The position numbers were made by a program, and so were the translations under genes. From Chloroflexota bacterium (GTDB taxonomy: Bacteria; Chloroflexota; Dehalococcoidia; DSTF01; RBG-16-68-14), in assembly GCA_003228685.1 (NCBI GenBank), contig QIFC01000124.1, forward strand, positions 1 to 42,202: 42,202 nucleotides of DNA. The letters run 5' to 3'. Under the pieces are notes generated by a model. It worked only from the letters and a program-made list of their open reading frames with translations. It ran no database searches and was not told the origin of the DNA. Of this stretch, positions 15,797 to 23,645 are shown piece after piece. How positions within the stretch are numbered: the first letter of the stretch is position 1; each line of letters begins with the position of its first letter.

Positions 15797-16555
15797 ATGC
15801 CTCCCAAGATGTACGCCGAGCTGGCAAGATGGTTCCATCTCATCACGGCTCCCGAGGACTACGAAGAAGAGGCCGCCTTCTTCGTCAAGCACCTCACCGA
15901 CGCCTGCGACCGGCCACCGCAGACTGTCCTCGAACTGGGTAGCGGCGGCGGCAACAACGCCTCGCACATGAAGGCGCACTTCGAGATGACGCTCGTCGAC
16001 TTCTCGCCGCAGATGCTAGCGCTGAGCAAGACGATCAACCCGGAGCTGGAGCACATCGAGGGCGACATGCGCACCGTGCGCCTGGGCCGCCAAGGGCGCG
16101 CGTGCCTCGAGTACGACGCCGTTTTCGTCCACGACGCGGTCAGCTACATGACGACCAAGCGCGACCTGCGAGCCACGTTCAAGACCGCGTTCCTGCACTG
16201 CCGGCCGGGCGGCGCGGCCCTCTTCGCGCCCGACGACCTGGTCGAGACGTTCGAGCAGAAAGTGAACACCGGCGGGCACACAGACGAATCAGGCCGGGGC
16301 ATCCGCTACCTGGAATGGAAATACGACCCCGACCCCAAAGACACGACCTGCCAGACCGACTACGCCTACATCCTGCGTGAGGCTGACGGCAGCGTCCGCG
16401 TCGAGCACGACCAACACATCACCGGCCTCTTCTCGCGCGGCACCTGGCTGCAGCTCCTTAGCAAGGCCGGCTTCGATGCCGAAGCCCTGCCGTTCGATCA
16501 CAGCACGCTCGAGCCCGGCTCGCAGGAGATCTTCATCGCGAAACGCCCGGCCTGA
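15797..16555 (+). CDS. Class I SAM-dependent methyltransferase
   Basis: 252 residues. SAM motif I is VLELGSGGGNNASHM, followed by LVDFSPQML for the ribose-binding acidic loop and a YDAVFVHDAVSYM segment at strand 4; FLHCRPGGAALFAPDD is the post-III strand. No Shine-Dalgarno is seen before the ATG. The stop overlaps the next ATG (TGATG), so the next gene is coupled. Substrate unknown. Confidence 0.82.
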   Translation: MPPKMYAELARWFHLITAPEDYEEEAAFFVKHLTDACDRPPQTVLELGSGGGNNASHMKAHFEMTLVDFSPQMLALSKTINPELEHIEGDMRTVRLGRQGRACLEYDAVFVHDAVSYMTTKRDLRATFKTAFLHCRPGGAALFAPDDLVETFEQKVNTGGHTDESGRGIRYLEWKYDPDPKDTTCQTDYAYILREADGSVRVEHDQHITGLFSRGTWLQLLSKAGFDAEALPFDHSTLEPGSQEIFIAKRPA

Positions 16556-17166
16556 TGATGACTCGACTGCCTGTTCGGATCCTTGCAATGGCAGCCGTTA
16601 TGATCCTCATGATCGTGCTTACGACGTCCGCACACGTACAGGCGCAGGACGAGCAGATCCCTATAATCGTGACACTAACCGGGCCGGCGTCAGCCGTCTC
16701 AGGACAGGCAGTCTCCTACCAGGTTCACTACTTGCGTACAGACGCGGGGCCCCGTGGCGCAGCCCAGTTCGTCTTTTGGGTGCCGCGGAACACGGAATAC
16801 ATCAGTGGCGAGGTTCTTTCCGGACCAGAAGGTACTCCCCGGATACAGCTTGCTGATGGATCTGCGCTGTCAATCTCTTGGAACCTGGGGCGCGCCAATG
16901 AGGGTGTCGTCGAGGTCACACTGCGAATCGATGACGCGTTCGTGGGCGAACTGTCTCCCAGCATCTATACACGGGGAACGATACCCTTCCATCCGGCATC
17001 GACGTACGAAGTGAATACTAGAGTCTATTTTCCCGGGACGCTTCCCAACACGGGACGAGGAATGACACAAGAGCGCGGGCTCATCCCGGTCAGCGTTCTG
17101 CTGTCCCTCTTGGGCGTTGCATTGCTCGTCGGCGGATATTCGCTTGGTATGCGGTGGAGTTGCTAG
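16555..17166 (+). CDS. Secreted surface protein with LPNTG sorting-like signal
   Basis: 203 residues. A signal peptide (about 1-30, ending SAHVQAQ) is followed by a beta-rich domain like DUF11/cell-surface repeats (about 35-160), with a pattern typical of secreted adhesive or archaeal-type repeats. The C-terminus has LPNTG at about residue 167, a linker, a hydrophobic helix (LIPVSVLLSLLGVALLVGGYSLG) and a short basic tail RWSC. This is the LPXTG sorting layout of sortase substrates. No sortase is in this window. Coupled to the methyltransferase before it. Confidence 0.75.
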   Translation: MMTRLPVRILAMAAVMILMIVLTTSAHVQAQDEQIPIIVTLTGPASAVSGQAVSYQVHYLRTDAGPRGAAQFVFWVPRNTEYISGEVLSGPEGTPRIQLADGSALSISWNLGRANEGVVEVTLRIDDAFVGELSPSIYTRGTIPFHPASTYEVNTRVYFPGTLPNTGRGMTQERGLIPVSVLLSLLGVALLVGGYSLGMRWSC

Positions 17167-17174
17167 GCTCACTG

Positions 17175-17735
17175 ATGCCCGAGATCATCGTCCGACCCGC
17201 CACCGAGGCCGACTACGAGCCGTTCACGAAGCTCGACTTCACGTTCACTGTTGGAGATCGCATCTTGGTGCTGGAGCGCACCGGAACCGTGCCGGAGTAT
17301 GCCTACAGCATGCGCTGGCGCACCGGCACGCCGAGCGAGCGCGTCTACTCCGAGTACACCGTCGACGACCTGCGCAGGCTACAGCGGGAGAACGACGCCT
17401 TCCTCGTAGCGACGCTCGACGGCGCGCTCGTCGGCTACGAGATGCTCCTGCTGCAGCCGAGCCATCACGGCGCTGCGCAGATGAATGACCTGGCCGTGGA
17501 TAAAGCGGCGCGTCGCAGCGGGGCCGGCCGCGCGCTCGTCGACGCGGCCGCCGCGTGGGCCCGCGAGCGAGGGCTGCGTGCCATCTGGGCCTCGCCCAAC
17601 GGCAACGCCAAGGACACCATCGACTTCTACCTCAGCGTCGGCTTCCGCATCAGCGGCGTCAACGACCGCTGGAACACGAACACCGCCGATACCGAGCCCG
17701 GCCAACACACGATCTACATGTACCTGGAGTTATAG
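17175..17735 (+). CDS. GNAT-family N-acetyltransferase
   Basis: 186 residues from the ATG at 17175 (MPEIIVRPATEADYE); an earlier frame start at 17154 overlaps the previous gene. The acetyl-CoA-binding motif is AARRSGAGRALVDAAAAWARE, and DFYLSVGFRI is the GNAT C-terminal strand-turn. The acceptor substrate is unknown. It is convergent with the next gene and the two coding ends overlap by 22 bases. Confidence 0.8.
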   Translation: MPEIIVRPATEADYEPFTKLDFTFTVGDRILVLERTGTVPEYAYSMRWRTGTPSERVYSEYTVDDLRRLQRENDAFLVATLDGALVGYEMLLLQPSHHGAAQMNDLAVDKAARRSGAGRALVDAAAAWARERGLRAIWASPNGNAKDTIDFYLSVGFRISGVNDRWNTNTADTEPGQHTIYMYLEL

Positions 17736-18235
17736 TACACGTACTCCTCGCCGTGGATCGTGATTCCCGGCTTCCAGTTCGACGCCTTGCTGGATAGATA
17801 CAGCGTCATGTCGATGTGGCCAAGGATGTGGAAGCCTAGCCGGCGATAGAGACGCATCGCGTCGACGTTGCGAGCGACAGGCTGGATACTGACGCTGCGC
17901 ATGCCGCGCGACTTCGCCTCTTCGATCGCGGTCTGAAGCAGCGCTGTTCCCACGCCTTTCGACCTGTCGCTCTTGGTCACAACAACCGGATCGATCTCTC
18001 CGCTTCCGTACTCAACGATTAGGCTGCAGAAGCCCAGGACAGAGTCTTTGCGTTCGGCAACCCATGTCTTGGCGCGTTTTGGATCCTTGAGGTGGCTGTC
18101 GAGCTCCGCGCCGGGGTCGTCTCCACCTATCGACTGGTCCGCGTAGATGTCGCGATGATGTTGCGTTAGCTCAACCCACAGCGCCCGGCAGGCGTCATAG
18201 TCGCTGTCTCGATACTCTCGAATGTTAACCTTCAT
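17714..18235 (-). CDS. GNAT-family N-acetyltransferase
   Basis: 173 residues from the ATG at 18235, which has AGGAG five bases upstream; a GTG six bases earlier is less well placed. The motif DRSKGVGTALLQTAIEEAKSRG and MRLYRRLGFHIL are the GNAT acetyl-CoA and C-terminal signatures. The last 20 residues (ITIHGEEYVYYNSRYM) are an extension and overlap the end of the convergent GNAT gene. Confidence 0.8.
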   Translation of the reverse strand: MKVNIREYRDSDYDACRALWVELTQHHRDIYADQSIGGDDPGAELDSHLKDPKRAKTWVAERKDSVLGFCSLIVEYGSGEIDPVVVTKSDRSKGVGTALLQTAIEEAKSRGMRSVSIQPVARNVDAMRLYRRLGFHILGHIDMTLYLSSKASNWKPGITIHGEEYVYYNSRYM

Positions 18236-18252
18236 AGTCACTCCTAACCCCA

Positions 18253-18289
18253 GCGATTGTGAAGCAATCGCGAAGGCTGAGGCGCAGCC
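18253..18289 (-). terminator. Two hairpins after the ABC-2 permease
   Basis: GGCTG-AGGCG-CAGCC (18275-18289) and GCGATTG-TGAAG-CAATCGC (18253-18271), both perfect stems with five-base loops, lie between the permease stop and the GNAT start. Neither is followed by a T-run, so termination is inferred from position only. Confidence 0.35.
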
Positions 18290-18290
18290 C

Positions 18291-19130
18291 TTAACCCATT
18301 CTTTTCAGCTTCCCCGTGCGCTTCGCGTACCGCTCGGCCCAGTTGAACGCCCACAAGCTCATCGGCACCATGATCATGCCGAAGAGCGCCAGGATCGCCA
18401 GCGTATCGGCGACATCCACGATGCTCTCGCCTTCGATCATCGCACCGCGGATGCCATCTAGGATGTACGTCGCGGGCGAGATGAACGAGAACACCTGCAG
18501 CCACGCCGGCAGCACGTCGACCTCGTAATAGACGCCCGAGATCAGCAGCAGCGACGCCTGCACCATCATGCTCATCTGCGCCCCTCGCTCCGGATAGAGG
18601 AGCGGCAGCAAGCCGGCCAGGATCGCCAGAGCGGCGACGCTCACGCTGCCGACGAGCACGACGGCGACCGTCGCCAGCACGTCCACGTTGCCGAAGTCGA
18701 TGTCGAAGAACAGCAGCGCGATCGCGAAGATCAGCACTGTGCGGATCAGCCCGTGCAGGATGCCGAACACCGACATCCCCAGCAGGTGCAGCGATCGCGG
18801 GACGGGCGCCATCAGCGTATGCTCTATCGTCCCCTCCCAGCGCTCCCACTGGACAACGAGGCTAATGTCGTCGAGTACGGCCGACAGATACGCCCAAACG
18901 AGCGTGCCGATCAGCAGGAAGAGCACAAACTGCGACACGTCCTGGCCGGACACCGCGCCCGCCTGGTCGGCGATCAGCGTGATGGCGACCGTGTTAACGA
19001 CGCCATAGACGAGCCAGACCAACTCCCAGCCCCAGTAGCGCTTCCACAAGTTCGTCTGTCGTTCGACGAATGCCATCGACAGCGCCCACGATGAGCCGCT
19101 GCCGAATGCGCGATTTGTGACGCTAGCCAT
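18291..19130 (-). CDS. ABC-2-type transporter permease
   Basis: 279 residues from the ATG at 19130, with GAGGAGG upstream inside the ATPase gene; the longer frame to 19157 would overlap more. Six hydrophobic segments and the late SFISPATYILDGIRG are typical of ABC-2 permeases such as DrrB/NatB/YadH. The ATPase overlaps the start by eight bases. It is likely an exporter of a drug, lipid or peptide; substrate unknown. Confidence 0.85.
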   Translation of the reverse strand: MASVTNRAFGSGSSWALSMAFVERQTNLWKRYWGWELVWLVYGVVNTVAITLIADQAGAVSGQDVSQFVLFLLIGTLVWAYLSAVLDDISLVVQWERWEGTIEHTLMAPVPRSLHLLGMSVFGILHGLIRTVLIFAIALLFFDIDFGNVDVLATVAVVLVGSVSVAALAILAGLLPLLYPERGAQMSMMVQASLLLISGVYYEVDVLPAWLQVFSFISPATYILDGIRGAMIEGESIVDVADTLAILALFGMIMVPMSLWAFNWAERYAKRTGKLKRMG

Positions 19131-19944
19131 GGACCAACACCTCCTCGTCCTCTTCAATCGTCTTGCCCGTGATCTCCAGGAAGACGGTCTCCATCGATAT
19201 CTCCTCGACAGGCCGCCCGTTCGCGATCTGCGACCGCAGCTCCAGCGACGTTCCCTCCGTCACGATGCGGCCGTTCACCAGGAACGCGATGCGGTCGCAG
19301 AGGCGCTCCGCCTCGTCCATGTCGTGCGTCGTCAGCAGCACGGTCGCGTCGTGGTCGGCTCGCACCTCGCGGATGAAGTTCTGCACCTCCAGCTTGCTCG
19401 CCGGGTCGAGGCCCGTCGTCGGCTCGTCGAGCAGCATCATCACCGGCGAGGTCAGGAACGCGCGCGCCACCGCGACCTTCTGCTGCTGCCCTCGCGAGAA
19501 ATGGAGCATTGGCTCGCGGATCCGGTCGCCGAGGTCGAGCCGCGAGAGGATCTCGAACGACTTGCGCTTGATCTCGTCCGAGCCCATTCCGTAGATGCGC
19601 GCGAAGAAGAGCAGGTTCTCCAGCGCGGACATGTTCTTGAAAAAGCTTGGGTCCGGCGACACGCGATTCAGCAGCCGCCGCACCTCCAGCTCGTCGCGCT
19701 CGATATCGAAGCCGAACACGCGCACGGAGCCGGCGTCCGGCGTCAGCAGCGTGCTGATCATGCGCACCACCGTCGACTTGCCCGACCCGTTCGCGCCGAT
19801 CAGCCCGTATATCTCGCCGCGCTTGATCTGGAACGAGACGTTATCGACCGCCTTGATCGGCTCCTTCTTCTCCTGCCACGGGAACATCCGCCCGCCGCCG
19901 AACGACTTGCTTAGCTCGCTGACTTCTAGTGGAATCGAATTCAT
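19123..19944 (-). CDS. ABC-2-type transporter ATP-binding protein
   Basis: 273 residues from the ATG at 19944 (AGGAGG upstream); an extension to 19971 overlaps the terminator region. Walker A GANGSGKST, signature HFSRGQQQKVAVARA, Walker B VMMLLDEPTTGLDP, and switch TTHDMDEAERL are intact. An unusual insert in the N-terminal strand region (GGGRMFPWQEKKEPIKA) is similar to those of polysaccharide/teichoic or Nod-type ABC ATPases. The promoter and terminator before it suggest attenuation (see next entries). Confidence 0.9.
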   Translation of the reverse strand: MNSIPLEVSELSKSFGGGRMFPWQEKKEPIKAVDNVSFQIKRGEIYGLIGANGSGKSTVVRMISTLLTPDAGSVRVFGFDIERDELEVRRLLNRVSPDPSFFKNMSALENLLFFARIYGMGSDEIKRKSFEILSRLDLGDRIREPMLHFSRGQQQKVAVARAFLTSPVMMLLDEPTTGLDPASKLEVQNFIREVRADHDATVLLTTHDMDEAERLCDRIAFLVNGRIVTEGTSLELRSQIANGRPVEEISMETVFLEITGKTIEEDEEVLVHG

Positions 19945-19969
19945 CTCGCTCCTCCTGTTCCAGATACAC

Positions 19970-19997
19970 AAAAACCCACTACCTTCTCGATAGTGGG
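19970..19997 (-). terminator. Rho-independent terminator/attenuator before the ABC exporter
   Basis: On the minus strand CCCACTA-TCGAGAAGG-TAGTGGG is followed by TTTTT. The perfect seven-base stem lies 25 bases upstream of the ATPase start, in the middle of the only obvious transcription path into the exporter genes, so it should control read-through. Confidence 0.7.
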
Positions 19998-20034
19998 TGG
20001 ACGGTGTTCTGCTCGTTAGGTGAATACTGCTAAA

Positions 20035-20145
20035 TCAGGTTTCAGTACCTCCAGAGGACACACTCATCCCACCCACAACGGTCTCGCCCTTACGGCATCC
20101 ACGGATGCCGGCGGTTGCGCTGGTGAACTGTATGTGACCACTCAT
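20035..20145 (-). CDS. Small 36-aa reading frame in a structured leader
   Basis: An ATG at 20145 preceded by AGGG at about nine bases opens 36 codons rich in Gly, Ser and Thr (M-S-G-H-I-Q-F-T..., ending GGTET). Within it CGGCATCC-AC-GGATGCCG (20093-20110) is a perfect eight-base palindrome, and further pairings are possible (GCAAC with GTTGT, CACC with GGTG). It may be a leader peptide, a small secreted peptide, or simply a non-coding leader or riboswitch-type RNA. A longer frame back to 20331 crosses the divergent promoter and is unlikely. I recognise no known riboswitch consensus. Confidence 0.3.
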   Translation of the reverse strand: MSGHIQFTSATAGIRGCRKGETVVGGMSVSSGGTET

Positions 20146-20182
20146 GAAATACTTACCCTCTGATATGCAAACCTTGAAGCCT

Positions 20183-20211
20183 AGGTTACGGCGGGCGGGC
20201 GCGGGTGTCAA
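20183..20211 (-). promoter_or_regulatory. Promoter of the ABC exporter leader
   Basis: On the minus strand a perfect TTGACA (20206-20211), a 17-base spacer, then TAACCT (20183-20188). Transcription would start near 20176, about 230 bases before the ATPase ATG, leaving room for a regulatory leader. Confidence 0.5.
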
Positions 20212-20254
20212 GCGTACTGACCTTGACACCGATGTTAACGCCGCAAAGCAGGTC

Positions 20255-20283
20255 TTGACAAATCCTCGCCGTTGTGCCACTAT
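20255..20283 (+). promoter_or_regulatory. Promoter of the subtilase gene
   Basis: Perfect TTGACA at 20255-20260; a 17-base spacer leads to CACTAT (20278-20283), preceded by TGC as an extended -10. TATCAT at 20281-20286 is a better hexamer but 20 bases away. A second TTGACA at 20223-20228 may be another site. Confidence 0.45.
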
Positions 20284-20366
20284 CATGGCCCACGGACGGA
20301 CGCGCAGGCGGCGCAGCAGCGGGGCCATCACAAACTGAACGTTGGTCTAAGCAATGGAGGCTAGGA

Positions 20367-22094
20367 ATGAAACTCACTCTTCGTTTCGCCGCGGCATTTG
20401 CTCTCTTGATAGCAGTGGCTGGTCTCCTTCAAGTCAGCGGGTCCACACGGCTTGCACACCAGCAGGAGCGAGTCAGCACGATCCAGCCGGACGTGACAGA
20501 CGCGCTCCAGCGGGACTCGTCAGTTGGCGTCATCATTCACCTCAAGTCCGACCGTGGTTCAGAAGCAAGATTGGACGCCGCCGGGCGTTCGGCAGACCGC
20601 GCTCGAAGGCAAGAGAACGTCATTCGTGCCCTTGAGCGTTCAGGCTTCTCCCTAACACACAGATACAAGAATGCACCGGCCGTTGCAGGCCGCATAACGA
20701 GCGCTGATTTAGATAGCCTTCGGGATCATCCTGATGTACTGACGGTATCGCTCGACGCGCCCATATCTGCAGCCCTGGGGGAGAGCGTCCCGCTCATCGG
20801 CGTAGACCACAGCGAACTTGGGCCGGCGTTCGTGAACGGCTCCGGAATGACGGTGGCCGTCATCGACACTGGTATCGATACGGATCACCCGGATCTGGCA
20901 GACAGCATCGTTGGCCAGGAGTGTTTCATCACCTGGTCCGGGGTCTGTCCTGACGACCCTGCACATCCGCTGTACGACCCGAACAACCCTGCGGAAGATG
21001 ACATGTTCCTGTCTCACGGCACACACGTGAGCGGCATCATTACCGCCAACGGCGTGATTGTACCTAAGGGGGTCGCACCAGAAGCTGACATCTACGCGTA
21101 CAAGATTCTGAACTGGTTCGGTGATGGTCACTTCAGTGACTTGCTAAGCGCACTGGACGACATCTACGAGAAAGACCAAGTCGACTTCATCAACATGAGC
21201 CTCGCCAACAGCGTGGTCTACCCTGCTGGGACATGTCAAGGGGAGGATCCCGACAACCCCGGGTTGTTCCCAGCGCTCACCGAGACGCTGGCCGCGTTGC
21301 GCGATGATAATGGCGTGTTGGCGTTTGCGGCGTCCGGCAACAACGGATCCAAGTTGGGCATTTCATACCCGGCATGCGAAGCATCTGTGGTCTCTGTTGG
21401 CGCCGTCTATGATGCGGACGTTGGGAGCTTCGGCTGCGATGCGACTACGGAGGCCGATCAGGTCGCTTGCTTCAGCCAGTCATCGGACGACCTAGACCTT
21501 CTAGCCCCTGGAGCAACCATCCTCTCGGCTTCGAGGGATGCTGATCTGCAGGCCGTATTGTCTGGGACGTCGATGGCGAGCCCGCATGCCGCGGGTCTCG
21601 CTGCACTGATCAAGCAGATCACTCCTAGCATGACTCCAGACGACATCGAACAATTCCTCAAGAGCACGGGAGTGCCTGTGACCGACGACTTCGACCCCGC
21701 GAACATCAAGACGACACCGCGCATCGATGCCAATGCCCTGCCTATCCCCGGAGACGACGACGGCGACGGCTGCTCGAATCTGAGGGAACTGCAGACCGCG
21801 CCAGGCAGCGAGGTGACCGGTGGCCTGCGAGACCCGCTCAACCCTTGGGACTTCTATGACGTCGCCGGGCCTGGGGGGGTCCCTGTGCCGGACGGAGTGA
21901 TCGATCTGCCCAACGACATACTGGGCGTGATCCAGCACTACTCGCCGTCAGGCGCTCCGCCATACGATGTTCAGTATGACCGCGGGCCGTCGACGGGCCC
22001 CAACACCTGGAATATGACCGCGCCTGACGGAAAGATCGATCTGTTCAACGACATCAACGGCGTCATCGGCCAGTACGATCACGATTGCACGTAA
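20367..22094 (+). CDS. Secreted subtilisin-family (S8) serine protease with C-terminal dockerin-like repeats
   Basis: 575 residues from the ATG at 20367 (GGAGG nine bases upstream). A signal peptide (about 5-25) is followed by an inhibitor_I9-like pro-region (about 50-130; ends in the VSLDAP stretch). The catalytic triad is D167 (VAVIDTGID), H217 (SHGTHVSG) and S402 (GTSMASPHAAG), with oxyanion Asn in AASGNNG. The C-terminus (about 470-575) has two similar EF-hand/dockerin-like units, PDGVIDLPNDILGVIQHY and PDGKIDLFNDINGVIGQY. This type is common on secreted enzymes of Chloroflexota. The GC content is a little lower than in the neighbouring genes. Confidence 0.9.
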   Translation: MKLTLRFAAAFALLIAVAGLLQVSGSTRLAHQQERVSTIQPDVTDALQRDSSVGVIIHLKSDRGSEARLDAAGRSADRARRQENVIRALERSGFSLTHRYKNAPAVAGRITSADLDSLRDHPDVLTVSLDAPISAALGESVPLIGVDHSELGPAFVNGSGMTVAVIDTGIDTDHPDLADSIVGQECFITWSGVCPDDPAHPLYDPNNPAEDDMFLSHGTHVSGIITANGVIVPKGVAPEADIYAYKILNWFGDGHFSDLLSALDDIYEKDQVDFINMSLANSVVYPAGTCQGEDPDNPGLFPALTETLAALRDDNGVLAFAASGNNGSKLGISYPACEASVVSVGAVYDADVGSFGCDATTEADQVACFSQSSDDLDLLAPGATILSASRDADLQAVLSGTSMASPHAAGLAALIKQITPSMTPDDIEQFLKSTGVPVTDDFDPANIKTTPRIDANALPIPGDDDGDGCSNLRELQTAPGSEVTGGLRDPLNPWDFYDVAGPGGVPVPDGVIDLPNDILGVIQHYSPSGAPPYDVQYDRGPSTGPNTWNMTAPDGKIDLFNDINGVIGQYDHDCT

Positions 22095-22113
22095 CGACAA
22101 CCTGACACAGCTT

Positions 22114-22149
22114 GAAAGAGGCCTCTCGTCATGGCGAGGGGTCTCTTTC
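22114..22149. terminator. Long hairpin after the subtilase
   Basis: A 15-pair stem, GAAAGAGGCCTCTCG (22114-22128) with CGAGGGGTCTCTTTC (22135-22149), including two G-U pairs, with loop TCATGG. It lies just after the subtilase stop and before the htpX-fragment repeat, so it can serve as terminator for the subtilase and possibly for the opposing acetyltransferase. Confidence 0.6.
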
Positions 22150-22151
22150 CT

Positions 22152-22180
22152 ACATCGCGCGCAGCAGCTTCACGCGATCC
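22152..22180 (-). pseudogene. Copy of the htpX 3' end
   Basis: 29 bases match the last codons of htpX (22635-22663) at 27 of 29 positions. On the minus strand it reads R-V-K-L-L-R-A-M-stop in the same frame as htpX. It is directly joined to the stop of the acetyltransferase gene, so the acetyltransferase is flanked by two direct copies of the htpX end. Confidence 0.75.
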
Positions 22181-22636
22181 CTAGACGTCCTTCGCCATCG
22201 CGACGACGCCCCACTCCTTGCCATGCTCCTCAACCCAGCGATACTGAAACGAACCTCGTGCGGAAGGAGGAAACGCGTCGTAGGCGACCAGATCGTAGCC
22301 ATGCCGCTCGTAGAAGGGCCCGGCCTCCATCGTGAACAGCAACAAGTGGCGGACGCCTAACTCGCGGGCGTGGTCCTCCACCCACTCGAGGATGCTACTG
22401 CCCACCCCCGTACCGTGCAGATCGCCATCGACTGCCATCGACCGAACCAACCCAGCCAAGTCTTTCGCGTACAACTCTAGTCCGCCGCACCCGATCAGGC
22501 GTCCGTCGCGCTCCGCGACGACGAAGTGCTCCAGCCAGTCCTCAAGCTCCACCGCCGGAAGGTGATGCGCCTCCAACAGCGCTTTCATCGCCGGAACGTT
22601 CGCTGGGTTGGCGGGCGAGAGCGCTACCTTGCTCAC
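22181..22636 (-). CDS. ArsN2-like GNAT acetyltransferase
   Basis: 151 residues. The pattern LLEAHHLPAVELEDWLEHFVVAERDGRLIGCGGLE, then LVRSMAVDGDLHGTGVGSSILEWVE and GPFYERHGYDLV, is that of the GNAT branch that includes arsenic-resistance acetyltransferase ArsN2, which acts on amino-acid-like arsenicals; other substrates are possible and no arsenic genes are near. The start is GTG at 22636, which overlaps the htpX stop (ATGTGAGC), giving coupled translation. It appears to have been inserted between htpX and the copied htpX end. Confidence 0.7.
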   Translation of the reverse strand: MSKVALSPANPANVPAMKALLEAHHLPAVELEDWLEHFVVAERDGRLIGCGGLELYAKDLAGLVRSMAVDGDLHGTGVGSSILEWVEDHARELGVRHLLLFTMEAGPFYERHGYDLVAYDAFPPSARGSFQYRWVEEHGKEWGVVAMAKDV

Positions 22637-23553
22637 ATCGCGCGCAGCAGTTTCACGCGCTCCTCAATCGGCGGGTGCGTCGTGAACATGTTGTTCAGCC
22701 AGCTCTTGTGCTCGCGCAGGGGGTTGTTGATGTAGAGGTGCGCAGTCGCTTTGTTTGCCACCCCCAGCGGGTCCGGGTCGGCGGCGATTTTCTCCAGCGC
22801 GCTCGCCAGCCCCTCCGGATGGCGCGTCAGCAGCGCGCCCGAAGCGTCGGCCAGGTACTCGCGCTGCCGCGAGACCGCCATGCGGATCATCTGCGCCGCG
22901 ATCGGCGCCAGGATCGCGCCCACGATCGCAATTAAGTAGATAATCGCCATAGCGCCACCGCCACCTTTGCCTCGATTGCCCGACCGCCGGCCCGCGCCGA
23001 AGAACGTCAGCCGGAACATGAAGTCGGCCATCAGCGCGGTCAGCCCGAAGAATACGACCACGAGCGTCATCATGCGGATGTCGTAGTTGCCGATGTGCGA
23101 CAGCTCGTGCGCCAACACACCCTCCAACTCCAGCGCGTCCAGCTTGTCCAGCAGCCCGCGCGTCACGGCCATCGACGCGTGTTCGGGGTCGCGGCCGGTT
23201 GCGAAGGCGTTCGGCGAACCGTCTTCGATCACGTAGACCTTGGGCATCGGCAGCCCCGCGCCGATGCACAGGTTCTCCACCTTGCGAATCAGCTCCGGCT
23301 CTTGCTCTTTCGTCACCTCTTTCGCGCCAGAGATGCCCAACGTGACACTCGACGAGGAGTAGTAGCTGATCACCGCGAAGATCAAGATGGGGATGATCAG
23401 GAACGGCGCAAGCGGATACGGTAGACCGATCACGATGCCGACCGCGATCGAGAGTCCGGCCAGCACCAAGACGAAGAGCGCGAGCAGGATAAACGTATTA
23501 CGCCGGTTACCGGCGATGCGGTCGTAGATGAGAACGGGCTGCTCTAGCGTCAT
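22633..23553 (-). CDS. htpX: HtpX-type membrane zinc metalloprotease (M48)
   Basis: 306 residues. The zinc motif H149-E150-L-S-H153 lies after three N-terminal membrane helices (about 19-68), and a third ligand is expected in REYLADASGALL. HtpX-type proteases degrade damaged membrane proteins. In many bacteria the gene follows lemA, as it does here. The C-terminus PPIEERVKLLRAM is typical of the family. Its last codons are shared with the start of the ArsN2-like gene. Confidence 0.88.
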   Translation of the reverse strand: MTLEQPVLIYDRIAGNRRNTFILLALFVLVLAGLSIAVGIVIGLPYPLAPFLIIPILIFAVISYYSSSSVTLGISGAKEVTKEQEPELIRKVENLCIGAGLPMPKVYVIEDGSPNAFATGRDPEHASMAVTRGLLDKLDALELEGVLAHELSHIGNYDIRMMTLVVVFFGLTALMADFMFRLTFFGAGRRSGNRGKGGGGAMAIIYLIAIVGAILAPIAAQMIRMAVSRQREYLADASGALLTRHPEGLASALEKIAADPDPLGVANKATAHLYINNPLREHKSWLNNMFTTHPPIEERVKLLRAM

Positions 23554-23561
23554 ACGCTACA

Positions 23562-23606
23562 CGCTTCGTAGTGCGCCGCTTCGTAGTGCGCCGCTTCGTG
23601 ATGAGC
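23562..23606. repeat. Three 15-bp tandem repeats between lemA and htpX
   Basis: CGCTTCGTAGTGCGC at 23562-23576 and 23577-23591 are identical; a third, diverged unit is at 23592-23606. They lie between the htpX start and the lemA stop, in the intercistronic gap of the lemA-htpX pair. Confidence 0.75.
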
Positions 23607-23645
23607 GGCGTCGCAGTGCCCGGGCATCGCGACGCGTGACAATAC

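Noticed and set aside
20000-20170. Known riboswitch (TPP, c-di-GMP, cobalamin, fluoride) upstream of the ABC exporter
   Set aside because: An ACCTGAT segment recalls TPP riboswitches but the other conserved segments are missing; other consensus elements were not found.
20146-20331. Extending the 36-codon leader frame upstream to 98 codons
   Set aside because: It would cross the divergent promoters and has no ribosome site.
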